Position numbers and translations under genes: made by a program. The notes beneath the pieces are model-generated. The model made no database searches and was not told where the DNA came from. It was given only the letters and a program-made list of their open reading frames with translations. Positions 30,013 through 38,204 of a stretch of 44,589 nucleotides of DNA are shown here, piece after piece. Source of the stretch: Candidatus Aenigmatarchaeota archaeon (GTDB lineage: Archaea > Aenigmatarchaeota > Aenigmatarchaeia > QMZP01). Every line of letters starts with the position of its first letter. Position 1 is the first letter of the stretch. The stretch is taken from positions 1-44,589 of the forward strand of contig DAOVCJ010000005.1 of assembly GCA_030670085.1 (NCBI GenBank). The letters are read 5' to 3'.

Positions 30013-31389
30013 ATGAAGCGCGTATTTCTCGCTGCTCTGCCGCTGCTATTTCTGCTATTCCTAGCTCCGTCAGCAAATGCGGACGGGTTCAACATATACA
30101 TGGACACCTCTTCTGTTGCCCTTCATGGGGAGAACACGCAGATAGCTGCGATAAACTACGAGGACGGTGTGGAGAAACTGCTTCTTGCAGTCAAGACCGA
30201 ACAGCTTCAGGATGATTCTGTTGTATGGATTGTCCCCATCGCTTCGAAAGCAGAGGATGTGAATATAAACATATTCAAAGATTTTCCCCGTTTCCGCGGA
30301 AACGACATAATGATGATGGCTGAGAATAGGATGGGTTATGGTTTTTCCCTTGCCCTTGGAGCGAGCTTTACACAGATTTACCCAGCATTCTTCATAATGT
30401 ACGGCACGGCTTTTGGTGGTGGTTTACTGCCCGGCTACAGGCTGGGAGAAGGAGGAGTTGAAATCTACGCAACCGTGGAGAAGGAGGGAATAACCACTCA
30501 GGTCCTCAAGGCAGACACAGCCACTGACCTTTACAATTACCTGAACGGAAAGAACATAACAATAGGCGAGGGATCCCTCCCAATACTTGAGGAATACATA
30601 GGCGAGGATTACGCTTTTGTTGTGAGCTGGGTAAGGGATATAGACGGCGGAGATGAGCACAGGACACCATCCATATTCATTGAGTTCCCGACTGACAAGA
30701 TTTACTATCCCCTGAAACCGACCTCGATATACGGTGACAGGGGAATCCCGGTCCTGATTTACGTTGTGGGTCTTGTGGACCCAGAGCTATTCGAGGAGAT
30801 AGAGGATTACACCCTTGTGAGGTATTTCAGTGGCAGTATTTACGAGGGTTCCGAAGAGTCCGGGTGGCTCAAGGAGTTCTATCCAAACGCCACTGATATG
30901 GGTGGAGGAAAGTATTTCGCTCCTGAGGTATACTACACGACCATAATGATTGGTATGGAAGATTCTTGGTTTTTGTGGCCTTCAAAACATCAGGTAGAAA
31001 CCCCGAATGCAAGCGTTTTTGTGGAGGATCTCTGGATAAAGGATTCGGCCCCACCAGAGGTTGAAAAGATTTTTACCACCAATGAAATGATGGGTTTCCT
31101 AAGAGAGAATCCACTAATATCCTGGACAATAACGATCCTCTGGATAGCAGTAGCCTCAGTGATTGCCAGCTGGCTCGCAGGCCTGCTCATGTTCAGGGGA
31201 TATGGGTGGAAACCCGCGCTTTTAGGCCTTGCAAACTGCCTGACCCTGTTCATTTTCATAATAGCGACCTTTGGCGTTTTCAAGAAAGGAGAAATCAACA
31301 GGCCCAAATTCATAGTGGCCTTCACCATAATCTTCCTTATAATAAACTTCCTGGTTTTCGCTCCCTTATTCACGTTCTTTTTATTCTAA
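30013..31389 (+). CDS. DUF2330-family exported protein with C-terminal membrane helices
   Basis: A 458-residue protein. A signal peptide (1-23, ending SANADG) is followed by a large exterior domain with QIAAINYEDGVEKLLLAV and VVWIVPIASKAEDV, the signature region of DUF2330 proteins, whose function is unknown. Three C-terminal membrane helices (about 375-455) anchor it. It is divergent from the GGDEF gene (about 150 bases between starts) and convergent with a two-helix protein, sharing the CTAA stop overlap. Confidence 0.82.
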   Translation: MKRVFLAALPLLFLLFLAPSANADGFNIYMDTSSVALHGENTQIAAINYEDGVEKLLLAVKTEQLQDDSVVWIVPIASKAEDVNINIFKDFPRFRGNDIMMMAENRMGYGFSLALGASFTQIYPAFFIMYGTAFGGGLLPGYRLGEGGVEIYATVEKEGITTQVLKADTATDLYNYLNGKNITIGEGSLPILEEYIGEDYAFVVSWVRDIDGGDEHRTPSIFIEFPTDKIYYPLKPTSIYGDRGIPVLIYVVGLVDPELFEEIEDYTLVRYFSGSIYEGSEESGWLKEFYPNATDMGGGKYFAPEVYYTTIMIGMEDSWFLWPSKHQVETPNASVFVEDLWIKDSAPPEVEKIFTTNEMMGFLRENPLISWTITILWIAVASVIASWLAGLLMFRGYGWKPALLGLANCLTLFIFIIATFGVFKKGEINRPKFIVAFTIIFLIINFLVFAPLFTFFLF

Positions 31390-31604
31390 TACTTCCTGAG
31401 AAACGCCTTCATCATAGGGATTGCGAATATTATTCCCAGGACTATGAATATAGCTCCCCACGTGATCCAGCCGTATCCCGGGAAGGCCCCTGCTATTAGG
31501 AACGCGATACCTAGGCCAAAAAGGAACTTTGCAGTCACCCACATGACAAAGGGTACGGTACCCTGTGCCTTTACCTTCTCAAGTTTCGTCTCTATCCATC
31601 CCAT
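31386..31604 (-). CDS. Small two-helix membrane protein (paralogue of 42655-42897)
   Basis: A 72-residue protein with a charged N-terminus and two membrane helices. The core AKFLFGLGxxxL, YGWI, IV, II and AIP positions are shared with the protein at 42655-42897, so the two are paralogues. CAGGTG lies upstream of the ATG as ribosome site. The stop overlaps the DUF2330 stop in CTAA. The small family has no known function. Confidence 0.75.
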   Translation of the reverse strand: MGWIETKLEKVKAQGTVPFVMWVTAKFLFGLGIAFLIAGAFPGYGWITWGAIFIVLGIIFAIPMMKAFLRKY

Positions 31605-31674
31605 CTAAACACCTGATTAAAGTATAGGCAAGCCTGAATTTAAATCTAATTGCCCAATAATTAAATGTGGGAGA

Positions 31675-31815
31675 ATGAGATTCGATGTGAGGTGCAAGGA
31701 CTGTAAGTTCTTCAAGAAAGAGGTTTCCGAGGACGTTGATTGTGCAAACAACCTTGGCGATACCTGGGACCCTGAGAACCAGGCCTGTGACAATTTTATT
31801 CAAAGGGAGACTTAA
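31675..31815 (+). CDS. Small zinc-finger-like protein
   Basis: A 46-residue protein: C7-x2-C10 in RCKDCKFF, then C23 and C38. This CxxCxFF-x(n)-C-x(n)-C pattern recurs in short zinc-binding proteins of archaea and viruses. A TATA-like AATTTAAAT at about 31637-31645 lies about 30 bases upstream. The stop overlaps that of the convergent Cas4-like gene by TTAA. Well supported despite its length. Confidence 0.65.
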   Translation: MRFDVRCKDCKFFKKEVSEDVDCANNLGDTWDPENQACDNFIQRET

Positions 31816-32543
31816 TTCTCTGGTTTCTTGGTTTCTTTTATGATCTTGTCAGGGCAGTCAGCCTTGAATGGACAATACTTACACTCCCATTCAGGCCACA
31901 TGGGTTTCCCCTTCGGGACTGTTCCAGCGTCTAGATGTTGCTGCAAGAAGTTTACCCCTTCGTTCATGAATTTGCTCTGGTCGATATAGGGAACCTCAAG
32001 CTCCATGCAGTCCCTGTCCCCGAGCCCCACATACACCAGCCTCAATTCGTGCAGGTGGACTTTGTACGCCTCCTTAAGGATGGTCGCGTACATCTGAAGT
32101 TGCAAAGCATCTCTTGCCTTTGGACCAGAATCCCTAATATACCATCCATGGGGCGTGGTTTTGATTTCGTAAAGGATCCTCTTCGATATGTTGATTGCAT
32201 CCAGGTAGCCTACGCACGAATTCCCCTCTGGGGTGACCCATCTAAGGAACTTCTCGCTTATGTCAGACACGCTTTTTACATACTCGTGGAGGGCAGAACC
32301 TATGTTCATTGCTATGAGCGCTGTCCTGTCTATGTAGTAATCCTTTGTCATCTTCAGATAGGCCTGCCTGGGACATGATGCAAGATAAGTGACTGAGATC
32401 TTGGGTGGAAGCTGCCTTATGCTGGGGAACGTAAACTTCTTCTTCAGTATGGTCGGGAACTTGTTGCATTTCTCGCATGCCTGACACTCAAGAAACGACA
32501 CCTTTTCTTTCCTCACATCACAGTCAATCCCAATACATGGCAT
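31812..32543 (-). CDS. Cas4/RecB-like PD-(D/E)xK nuclease
   Basis: A 243-residue protein of the Cas4/RecB-nuclease superfamily. Catalytic motifs: H86 in SALHEYV, D115 in GYLDAIN, E126-x-K128 in YEIKTTP, and Q150-M-Y152 in the QxxxY helix. The Fe-S cluster cysteines are C57 (SCPR) and C221, C224, C230 (ECKYCPFKADC). An additional N-terminal cysteine group (C3, C8, C20, C23, C26) is unusual and may bind a second metal. It probably cuts single-stranded DNA ends during repair. No CRISPR array or other cas gene is nearby. It has its own TATA-like element at about 32570-32582. Confidence 0.88.
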   Translation of the reverse strand: MPCIGIDCDVRKEKVSFLECQACEKCNKFPTILKKKFTFPSIRQLPPKISVTYLASCPRQAYLKMTKDYYIDRTALIAMNIGSALHEYVKSVSDISEKFLRWVTPEGNSCVGYLDAINISKRILYEIKTTPHGWYIRDSGPKARDALQLQMYATILKEAYKVHLHELRLVYVGLGDRDCMELEVPYIDQSKFMNEGVNFLQQHLDAGTVPKGKPMWPEWECKYCPFKADCPDKIIKETKKPEN

Positions 32544-32573
32544 AGAATCACAAGGATTTATTGGGGATTGGAT

Positions 32574-32984
32574 TTAAAAACCTGATTCATTTTTCGGAAA
32601 CAGTGATATTTGCCCGGATTCTTCAATTTCAGGTTCCTGGTTTACTGGTCCAATCTCTGTTATGTCAATCTTTTTCCTGGGCCTTCTACCATCTGATATA
32701 CCATAGAATATGGCATAAAGCTGATCCTTCTTTTTCTCATTGTACAGTTTTTTCGCCAGCCTCCAGCCTAATTCTGAAATAAATGAATCAGCAGAATACT
32801 TCATTCTATGATTTTTGCAAATCTGCTTTTTTTGTTCTTCATGTGAGATGTTTTTATACCCCTCTAAATCCCTCTTTATGAAGTAGTTTGCCAGCCAGAG
32901 AGCAGTTTCCCATTTATCTGAAGGCACCGCGTAACCTTTATCTGTTGATATTATCATGCGCGGTTCCACACCCGTTACTGGCAT
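32574..32984 (-). CDS. Unknown protein, GGDEF-type promoter, QISLF tail
   Basis: A 136-residue protein with no recognised domain. The middle is helical and basic (KKQICKNHRMKYSADSFISELGWRLAKKLY), and the tail is acidic, ending GQISLFPKNESGF. QISLF looks like a bacterial sliding-clamp-binding pentapeptide but not a canonical archaeal PCNA box. The start at 32984 is preferred over 32993 because the region before it matches that before the GGDEF gene. It lies 30 bases upstream of the Cas4-like nuclease in the same direction, so a DNA-related role is possible. Confidence 0.6.
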   Translation of the reverse strand: MPVTGVEPRMIISTDKGYAVPSDKWETALWLANYFIKRDLEGYKNISHEEQKKQICKNHRMKYSADSFISELGWRLAKKLYNEKKKDQLYAIFYGISDGRRPRKKIDITEIGPVNQEPEIEESGQISLFPKNESGF

Positions 32985-33022
32985 ATTAATCACTAATTAA
33001 TAGTTAATTTACCTATATAAAT
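32982..33022 (-). promoter_or_regulatory. Shared promoter-leader motif, copy B
   Basis: Counterpart of the motif at 29861-29901. It contains TTTATATAG as TATA element, then AATTAACTATTAATTAGTGATTAAT directly before the ATG, an imperfect palindrome centred on TAATTA. The GTGAT ribosome site is included. Confidence 0.65.
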
Positions 33023-33028
33023 AGTTTT

Positions 33029-33601
33029 CTATTCCCATAACCAAGTCTTGAAGGAGTTGTAGAACTCAATCATCCTGTCTGCGGGGTATGCCAGAAGGTA
33101 GTTCCACAGGACAGGGAATGAACCGTGCAGATAGGAAACGGTTTCGTAGCATTTCTCAGGAGAGCAGGTGAACCCCAGCTTTGTGGTCTGGTATTTTGAT
33201 CTCACTGATATCCCGAAAAACGTTCCGTTCTCAGGCAGAGAACACTCTATGGATAAATGCTCGCCTGGGTTTAAGTAATTACAAAAAACCTTGTTATTGA
33301 ACATCCCCTCGCACCCCTCTCCCTTGGAGGAAACCTTGCATTCCGATACTGGGCTCACGTTCAAGGCCAGATCAATAAACTCCTCTTTTAGTCCCCCATC
33401 GTTCACTAAAGTGAGGGTCACAAAATCTGATCCGTCCCTGCTCAGGGGGTCAATCTCAAAATTCGTTACAGGGTGAAACAGTAAAATATGAATTAAGAAT
33501 GCAAAAATCAGAAACAAAAAAGCGAGAACCACTACAATATACTTTACCGATCTTATTGGAGTTCCCTTATCCTCCAAGTATTCTTTAATTCCCTCTACCA
33601 T
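33029..33601 (-). CDS. Single-pass membrane protein with cysteine-bearing exterior
   Basis: A 190-residue protein. A short cytoplasmic N-terminus and one membrane helix (about 20-42) are followed by a beta-type domain with six or more cysteines (SECKV, EGCEG, VFCNY, IECSL, FTCSPEKC). The TLTLVNDGGL segment resembles CARDB-like domains seen in other surface proteins here. Probably extracellular. No function assigned. The first methionine is followed by MVEGIKEY, and an AT-rich region upstream may contain its promoter. Confidence 0.65.
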   Translation of the reverse strand: MVEGIKEYLEDKGTPIRSVKYIVVVLAFLFLIFAFLIHILLFHPVTNFEIDPLSRDGSDFVTLTLVNDGGLKEEFIDLALNVSPVSECKVSSKGEGCEGMFNNKVFCNYLNPGEHLSIECSLPENGTFFGISVRSKYQTTKLGFTCSPEKCYETVSYLHGSFPVLWNYLLAYPADRMIEFYNSFKTWLWE

Positions 33602-33770
33602 ATTTTATCTTTGAACAGGAGATTTATTAATACTAATATTATCACGAGGAACAAGAGCAGAAATTACCATCAAGGGATGACCAGTAGAACCTCCTGCCAG
33701 CCATCTCCTTGGTATTATACAATTTGTCCTAGCCCCTTTATAAGGATTTTTATACTCAAAAGATTTCATT

Positions 33771-33821
33771 GGAATCTATAATTTTGAAACCATCTTATTC
33801 CAATCTATAACTTTGAAACTA
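33771..33821. repeat. Two tandem 29-base units, CRISPR-repeat-like
   Basis: AATCTATAATTTTGAAAC (33773-33790) and AATCTATAACTTTGAAAC (33802-33819) repeat with a 29-base period and differ at one position. The TTGAAAC end resembles the 3' end of many archaeal CRISPR repeats. The stretch lies in the 235-base gap between a membrane-protein gene and the PspC gene, which holds nothing else recognised. There is no spacer-length interval or further copy, so it is reported as a repeat only. Confidence 0.6.
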
Positions 33822-33836
33822 TACATTCCAGAAAAA

Positions 33837-34763
33837 TTATTCCCAGTGGTCCTTGTCTCTGGGGTTCCTGGGGATTATGATCCAGGCAATTATGTAGGCT
33901 ATGATACCGGCCCCCCACGCCAGGCTCACAATAACCCAGATAAGCCTTATCAGGACAGGATCAACTCCAAGGTATTCGGCTATCCCCCCACATACTCCTC
34001 CCAGGATCTTGTCCCTTCCTGACCTGTAGAGCCTCTTAACACCTGCAACTCCCTGGGTTCTTGGTTTTTCCCTGACCATTCTAACCTCCTCCCTGTATTC
34101 AGGCATCCCGGGCATCTCCAGTTTCCCCAGCATAGCCTTGATAAACAAAACCAGATATCCCAGCAATAGGAAAACGATGAATATTCCCAAAAGGTTGTAC
34201 TGTATGAAGAGAGCGATTGAGGTCAGGTAGGCATTCACAAAGGAAATGTTGATAAGGTTTATTACTGACATCAGAATCCAGAAACCGATTGTGACTCCTA
34301 TTGCCACCACTATCGGGGATATGGGCACGTACGCCCTCCTGAATCTCTTTGAGAAGTAAGAGGTGTAGGAAAAGAACAGGAAGAAAGCAAAGAACAGCGC
34401 CAGGTTAGAGACAACGAAACCATAAACATTGGTGAGGAACACACTCCCGAGGGGGAGGTTTACAAGGTTGAATATCCATAGCACAACTGCCAGGCAAATC
34501 AGGGCAAAGATACTAGAAAAGAAAGGTCCTGTAACGCCCAATGTCCTGTTCCATGAGCTTTCCCATTCCTTTCCCTTCCTCTCCATATGCCTTCCGAATC
34601 TCTCCCCGAGCTTTCCCATTTCATCTCCGAATTCCTCCATTCCCCGGTCGAATGACCTCGGAGCCATCTCAGCCCTCTTCGCTGGTTTCCTCTTGGATCT
34701 CCTGGTTTTAGGGACGCCTTTTCTCCTAGCCCGTGTCTTTTTCGCAGGCTTCCTCTTTGCCAT
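33837..34763 (-). CDS. PspC-domain membrane protein
   Basis: A 308-residue membrane protein. The N-terminus (1-35) is extremely Lys/Arg-rich (AKRKPAKKTRARRKG and similar). About four membrane helices follow, then a C-terminal PspC domain: LYRSGRDKILGGVCGGIAEYLGVD with a final hydrophobic helix ending in IIPRNP. PspC domains in bacteria take part in envelope-stress signalling; the fusion to extra helices and a basic tail is common in archaea. GTGATAAC precedes the ATG. Its TATA element (34790-34799) overlaps that of the divergent zinc protein. Confidence 0.85.
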   Translation of the reverse strand: MAKRKPAKKTRARRKGVPKTRRSKRKPAKRAEMAPRSFDRGMEEFGDEMGKLGERFGRHMERKGKEWESSWNRTLGVTGPFFSSIFALICLAVVLWIFNLVNLPLGSVFLTNVYGFVVSNLALFFAFFLFFSYTSYFSKRFRRAYVPISPIVVAIGVTIGFWILMSVINLINISFVNAYLTSIALFIQYNLLGIFIVFLLLGYLVLFIKAMLGKLEMPGMPEYREEVRMVREKPRTQGVAGVKRLYRSGRDKILGGVCGGIAEYLGVDPVLIRLIWVIVSLAWGAGIIAYIIAWIIIPRNPRDKDHWE

Positions 34764-34789
34764 GTTATCACTTATTTTTTATTTTCCAA

Positions 34790-34799
34790 TATTATAAAG
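34790..34799. promoter_or_regulatory. TATA element shared by divergent genes
   Basis: TATTATAAAG reads as CTTTATAATA on the other strand. It lies about 31-40 bases from the plus-strand start at 34830 and 27-36 bases from the minus-strand start at 34763, so one AT-rich core may serve both genes. Confidence 0.4.
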
Positions 34800-34829
34800 T
34801 TTTTATTCCCTCCTGTTCATATCTAAAGC

Positions 34830-35036
34830 ATGTTGGGCCGGAAAAAGAAATGCACACTCTGCAAGCAAACGATAGAGAAGGGCAAAGAGATAAAGGCAGA
34901 GGTTGATGTCTACGGCCTGGTCGGGAAGTTCAGTAGGGATTTCTGCTCTGAGGAGCACCTTGAGAAATACAATAAAATGACAGAGGAGCTCATGAAGACC
35001 AGAAGACCCAGAGTATGCATGAAATGCCTCAGGTAA
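34830..35036 (+). CDS. TRASH/MYM-like zinc-binding protein
   Basis: A 68-residue protein with CTLCKQTIEKGKE, then DFCSEEHLEKYNK, then VCMKCLR. The CxxC followed by FCSxEHxxKY is the TRASH/YHS-type treble-clef pattern, used in metal sensing or protein contact. A final CxxC suggests a second half-site. It stands alone between PspC and UPF0182 genes. Function unknown. Confidence 0.72.
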   Translation: MLGRKKKCTLCKQTIEKGKEIKAEVDVYGLVGKFSRDFCSEEHLEKYNKMTEELMKTRRPRVCMKCLR

Positions 35037-35082
35037 AGATTACATTACTTCTCAGAATTCTCTATATCCCTAAAAACAGCCT

Positions 35083-37743
35083 TTACTTCACCAGTTGCCC
35101 TATCTGGTTTATGTAATTCTGATAACCTGCAAGGTCCCCTGTCTTGAGCGCATCCTGCGCCTTGTTGAACAGTTCAGCTATCTTTCCAAGCTTCTCCCTG
35201 TCAGTCAAACCCGTTGGTGGCGAGGGACCGGACGGGATTGAGATATCCCCGAATATCTCTTCCAGGGCCTGGTCCAGGGTTTCCTGCATTGTCACTTGGT
35301 TCTCGTACACCACTATAACCCTCTTGAGCTCAGGAAGGGTTCCCTTCTCCGTCGCCTCAAGATAAAGGGGTTCTATGTAGAGTATGGAGTTCTCTATCGG
35401 GATTATCAACGTATTCCCCCTTATCACATTAGAGCCGGCCTGGCTCCACAGGGTTATTCTCTGTGATATCTCTGTGTCCTGGTCTATCCTTGCCTCTATC
35501 TGCATGGGTCCATAGGTCAGGACCTGTTTTGAGAACTGGAAAACAACCAGGTTCCCGTACCCAGGGGAATCACACCTCGCAGCCATCCATCCGATCAGAT
35601 TCTCCTTGCCCCTTGGTATGAACGGAATCATGAGTATGAACTCCTCCTTCTCCTCTCCAGGAAGCTTCATTATTATGTAGTAGGGGATCATCTCCTGCCT
35701 TCCTTCCCTGTAAATCTCCTCAGGAATAACCCAGGCATCCTCCTTGTTGTAGAAAACCCTCGGGTCCTTCATGTGGTAGATTGAATAAAGCTCTGCCTGT
35801 ATCCTGAACAAATCCTCTGGATACCTTATGTGCTTCTGCAGGTCAGCAGGCATCTGGGAGAAATCCTGGAAAAGGTCAGGGAAGATTTTCATGTACGTGT
35901 TTATCACCGGGTCTTCTCTGTCTATCACGTAATACGTAACATCCCCACTGTAGGCGTCAACCACAACCTTCACAGAATTTCGTATGTAGTTGAATCCCCA
36001 CCCCGAGGTCGTGTAGATGGGTTCTGAGTATGGATATGCATTGGTTATCGTGTAAGCATCAATTATCCAGTAAAGCCTTCCCTCAGAGACAACAATGTAA
36101 GGGTCATGATCATACCAGATGAATGGGGCTATCGTGTCAATCCTTGACTTTATGTCCCTGTGCATCAGGATTTTACTTTCCGGCTTAATGGAACCCGAAA
36201 CAAGGAGCTCAATCGAGCCGTACTTGGCAGCGTAAACTAGTCTCCTGAAGAAGTCTGAGAGCTCCACCCCGCCAGACCCCGTATAAGTCGTGTATATGTT
36301 CTGCTCACCGCTCGGGTAGTCAAGCTCCTCTGTTGTGGTGTCAATTACCGCGTACTCGGATATCCCTTCCCCATAGTATATCTCCGGCCTGTTTATGTCG
36401 AAATATTGGGATTCAGGGGGTATGTCCTTTATGTAGAACACAGGGAGGCCATTAGAAACCCTGTCAACAGGGTTCATCACAGCCCCGTAGCCGTGCGTGT
36501 AGGTGAGGTGCTGGTTGACCCATGTTTGTGCCTTTGGAGGCAGGTCCCAGATATCCATCTCCCTTGCAGACACCATGACCTGCTTGTAATTCCCGTTTAT
36601 GTCATACCGGTCAATATCCACGTCATTGAATTCGTAGTAGGTCCTGAAGAGCTGGAGCTGGTTGTAGGTCGCTATCAGGGGCCTCCAGTCCCACAGCCTT
36701 ATGTTGCCTATGGTTCCTGGATTGTTTTCGATATCCTGCTTTGTGAGGTTGTAGGAGATGGGGAACATGCTTTCATCAATATCCTGCAGGCCATATGCAG
36801 CCAGCGTATTCTGGATGTTCCTCTCTATGTAGGGGCTCTCCATGTTGAATTCATCAGGGGAAACCATGAAAAGCTGAACCAGACCCGCTGCCCCGAAGCC
36901 CAGTACAAGAACAACAAGGAAAACCCCCAGCATGATCATCCGGGGTTTCAGCCTCTTTGACCGGGAACCTGCCAAAAAGACAAGACCGGTTATCACGGAT
37001 ATGAAGAGCATCACCTGCAGGAGGGGAAGTATAACGTTCAGGTCCATGTATCCTGCCCCGTAAACCACCCCGGTCTCTGAAAAAAGGAGGCTGAACTGAG
37101 CAAGGTAGAATCCGAGCCCTATGACCAGGAGCAGAATCCCTGCCAGTATGCTCAGGTGCGTCAATGCCTTTTCCGTCATCATATCCTCGAATGGCTTGCT
37201 TCCGCTCCCCTCTTCCATCTCAATCTCCACACCAGTCGGGCGGGAGGGCAGTGAGTAGTATATGTGGGCTCCCCATACCAGGAGCATTGTAGGGACAATC
37301 AGCATAGCCAGATATGTAAGTATCATTCCATAGAATGGAAGGGTAAAGGCATAGAACCCGATATCCAGGCCAAAAACAGGATCAAGCACGCCAAAGCTTG
37401 TGGGATTCATGAACTTCAGAAAAACCTCCCAGCTGGAGAATCCCACGCCCACGAACAGGGCTATGAATGCCGCAATTATGTAAAAAACCACCCCACCGGA
37501 CTTCTTCCTCCTGGATTTCTTCAGAGCGATTCTCCTCGCAACCTTGAGGTTCACAAGGGAGAAAGCCAGGAACCCGAGCCCAAAAAGGACTCCAAGGCCA
37601 ATGCTTGTGCACAGCATGGTAAGGAACACGCTCTCATACCCAAGAGAAGCGAACCAGAACCATTCCCCGAATATCCCCAGCAGTGCTGAGAACAGTCCCA
37701 GCAGAATAATAATGACCAACACTATGATACTTCCATACCTCAT
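35083..37743 (-). CDS. UPF0182-family membrane protein
   Basis: An 886-residue membrane protein of the UPF0182 (COG1615) family. The N-terminal third has seven membrane helices (about 5-30, 37-63, 84-110, 130-165, 195-220, 232-258, 270-292). A long exterior domain then contains the family signature FPDLFQDFSQMPADLQKHIRYP with FRIQAELYSIYHM and PRVFYN, and a C-terminal SGPSPPTGLTDREKLGKIAEL helical tail. The length is normal. Function is not established. AGGTG precedes the ATG as ribosome site. Confidence 0.92.
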   Translation of the reverse strand: MRYGSIIVLVIIILLGLFSALLGIFGEWFWFASLGYESVFLTMLCTSIGLGVLFGLGFLAFSLVNLKVARRIALKKSRRKKSGGVVFYIIAAFIALFVGVGFSSWEVFLKFMNPTSFGVLDPVFGLDIGFYAFTLPFYGMILTYLAMLIVPTMLLVWGAHIYYSLPSRPTGVEIEMEEGSGSKPFEDMMTEKALTHLSILAGILLLVIGLGFYLAQFSLLFSETGVVYGAGYMDLNVILPLLQVMLFISVITGLVFLAGSRSKRLKPRMIMLGVFLVVLVLGFGAAGLVQLFMVSPDEFNMESPYIERNIQNTLAAYGLQDIDESMFPISYNLTKQDIENNPGTIGNIRLWDWRPLIATYNQLQLFRTYYEFNDVDIDRYDINGNYKQVMVSAREMDIWDLPPKAQTWVNQHLTYTHGYGAVMNPVDRVSNGLPVFYIKDIPPESQYFDINRPEIYYGEGISEYAVIDTTTEELDYPSGEQNIYTTYTGSGGVELSDFFRRLVYAAKYGSIELLVSGSIKPESKILMHRDIKSRIDTIAPFIWYDHDPYIVVSEGRLYWIIDAYTITNAYPYSEPIYTTSGWGFNYIRNSVKVVVDAYSGDVTYYVIDREDPVINTYMKIFPDLFQDFSQMPADLQKHIRYPEDLFRIQAELYSIYHMKDPRVFYNKEDAWVIPEEIYREGRQEMIPYYIIMKLPGEEKEEFILMIPFIPRGKENLIGWMAARCDSPGYGNLVVFQFSKQVLTYGPMQIEARIDQDTEISQRITLWSQAGSNVIRGNTLIIPIENSILYIEPLYLEATEKGTLPELKRVIVVYENQVTMQETLDQALEEIFGDISIPSGPSPPTGLTDREKLGKIAELFNKAQDALKTGDLAGYQNYINQIGQLVK

Positions 37744-37835
37744 TAAAACACCTGGCTTTAATATTGAATTGCTGGTTTTTAAAGACTTCAGAATATTAAA
37801 CCTTCATTTATAAGTCAGGCTTCGAAAGATTTAGT

Positions 37836-38105
37836 ATGGTAAAGAGAGTTATCAAAAGGGATGAAAGAAGAGAAGATTTCGACAGAGAAAAGCTAAGAAG
37901 AGGAATACTAAGAGCAGCAGAGAGAGCAGAGGTTAAGGAAGACAGGGCAAGAGAGCTGGCAGACAGGATAGCAGAGAGGATAGAGAAAGAAGACAGGGAA
38001 GAGATGAAAGCAGAAGAGATAAGGGACAAGCTCCTGGAGGAGCTTGACAGAGAAGAGAAAGCAGTAGCTGACGCATTCAGGGCATTCAGAGAAGAAAAGA
38101 AATAA
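37836..38105 (+). CDS. Stand-alone ATP-cone domain protein
   Basis: An 89-residue protein matching the ATP-cone domain: VIKRDERREDFDREKLRRGI at the start, then a helical core and LLEELDREEKAVADAFRAF. ATP-cones bind ATP/dATP in ribonucleotide reductases and in the regulator NrdR. Here there is no zinc ribbon or enzyme attached, so it is either a separate regulatory module or a dATP sensor acting in trans. The composition is extremely rich in Arg, Glu and Lys. A TATA-like CATTTATAAG at 37805-37814 precedes it. Confidence 0.85.
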   Translation: MVKRVIKRDERREDFDREKLRRGILRAAERAEVKEDRARELADRIAERIEKEDREEMKAEEIRDKLLEELDREEKAVADAFRAFREEKK

Positions 38106-38204
38106 GATATCTGTTGATTGGCACATTAATACCAAGTTTTTTGTCAGGTCTAGTTCTAATCTGATTTTGTATACAAAAAGTTTAATTAAATATTTTAAAC
38201 CCGC

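Noticed and set aside
31812-32543. CRISPR-associated Cas4
   Set aside because: Motifs fit the Cas4/RecB superfamily, but no cas1, cas2 or array is present, so it is called a Cas4-like repair nuclease rather than Cas4.
33771-33821. CRISPR array
   Set aside because: Only two units with a 29-base period. There is no room for spacers of normal length and no cas operon, so it is kept as a direct repeat only.
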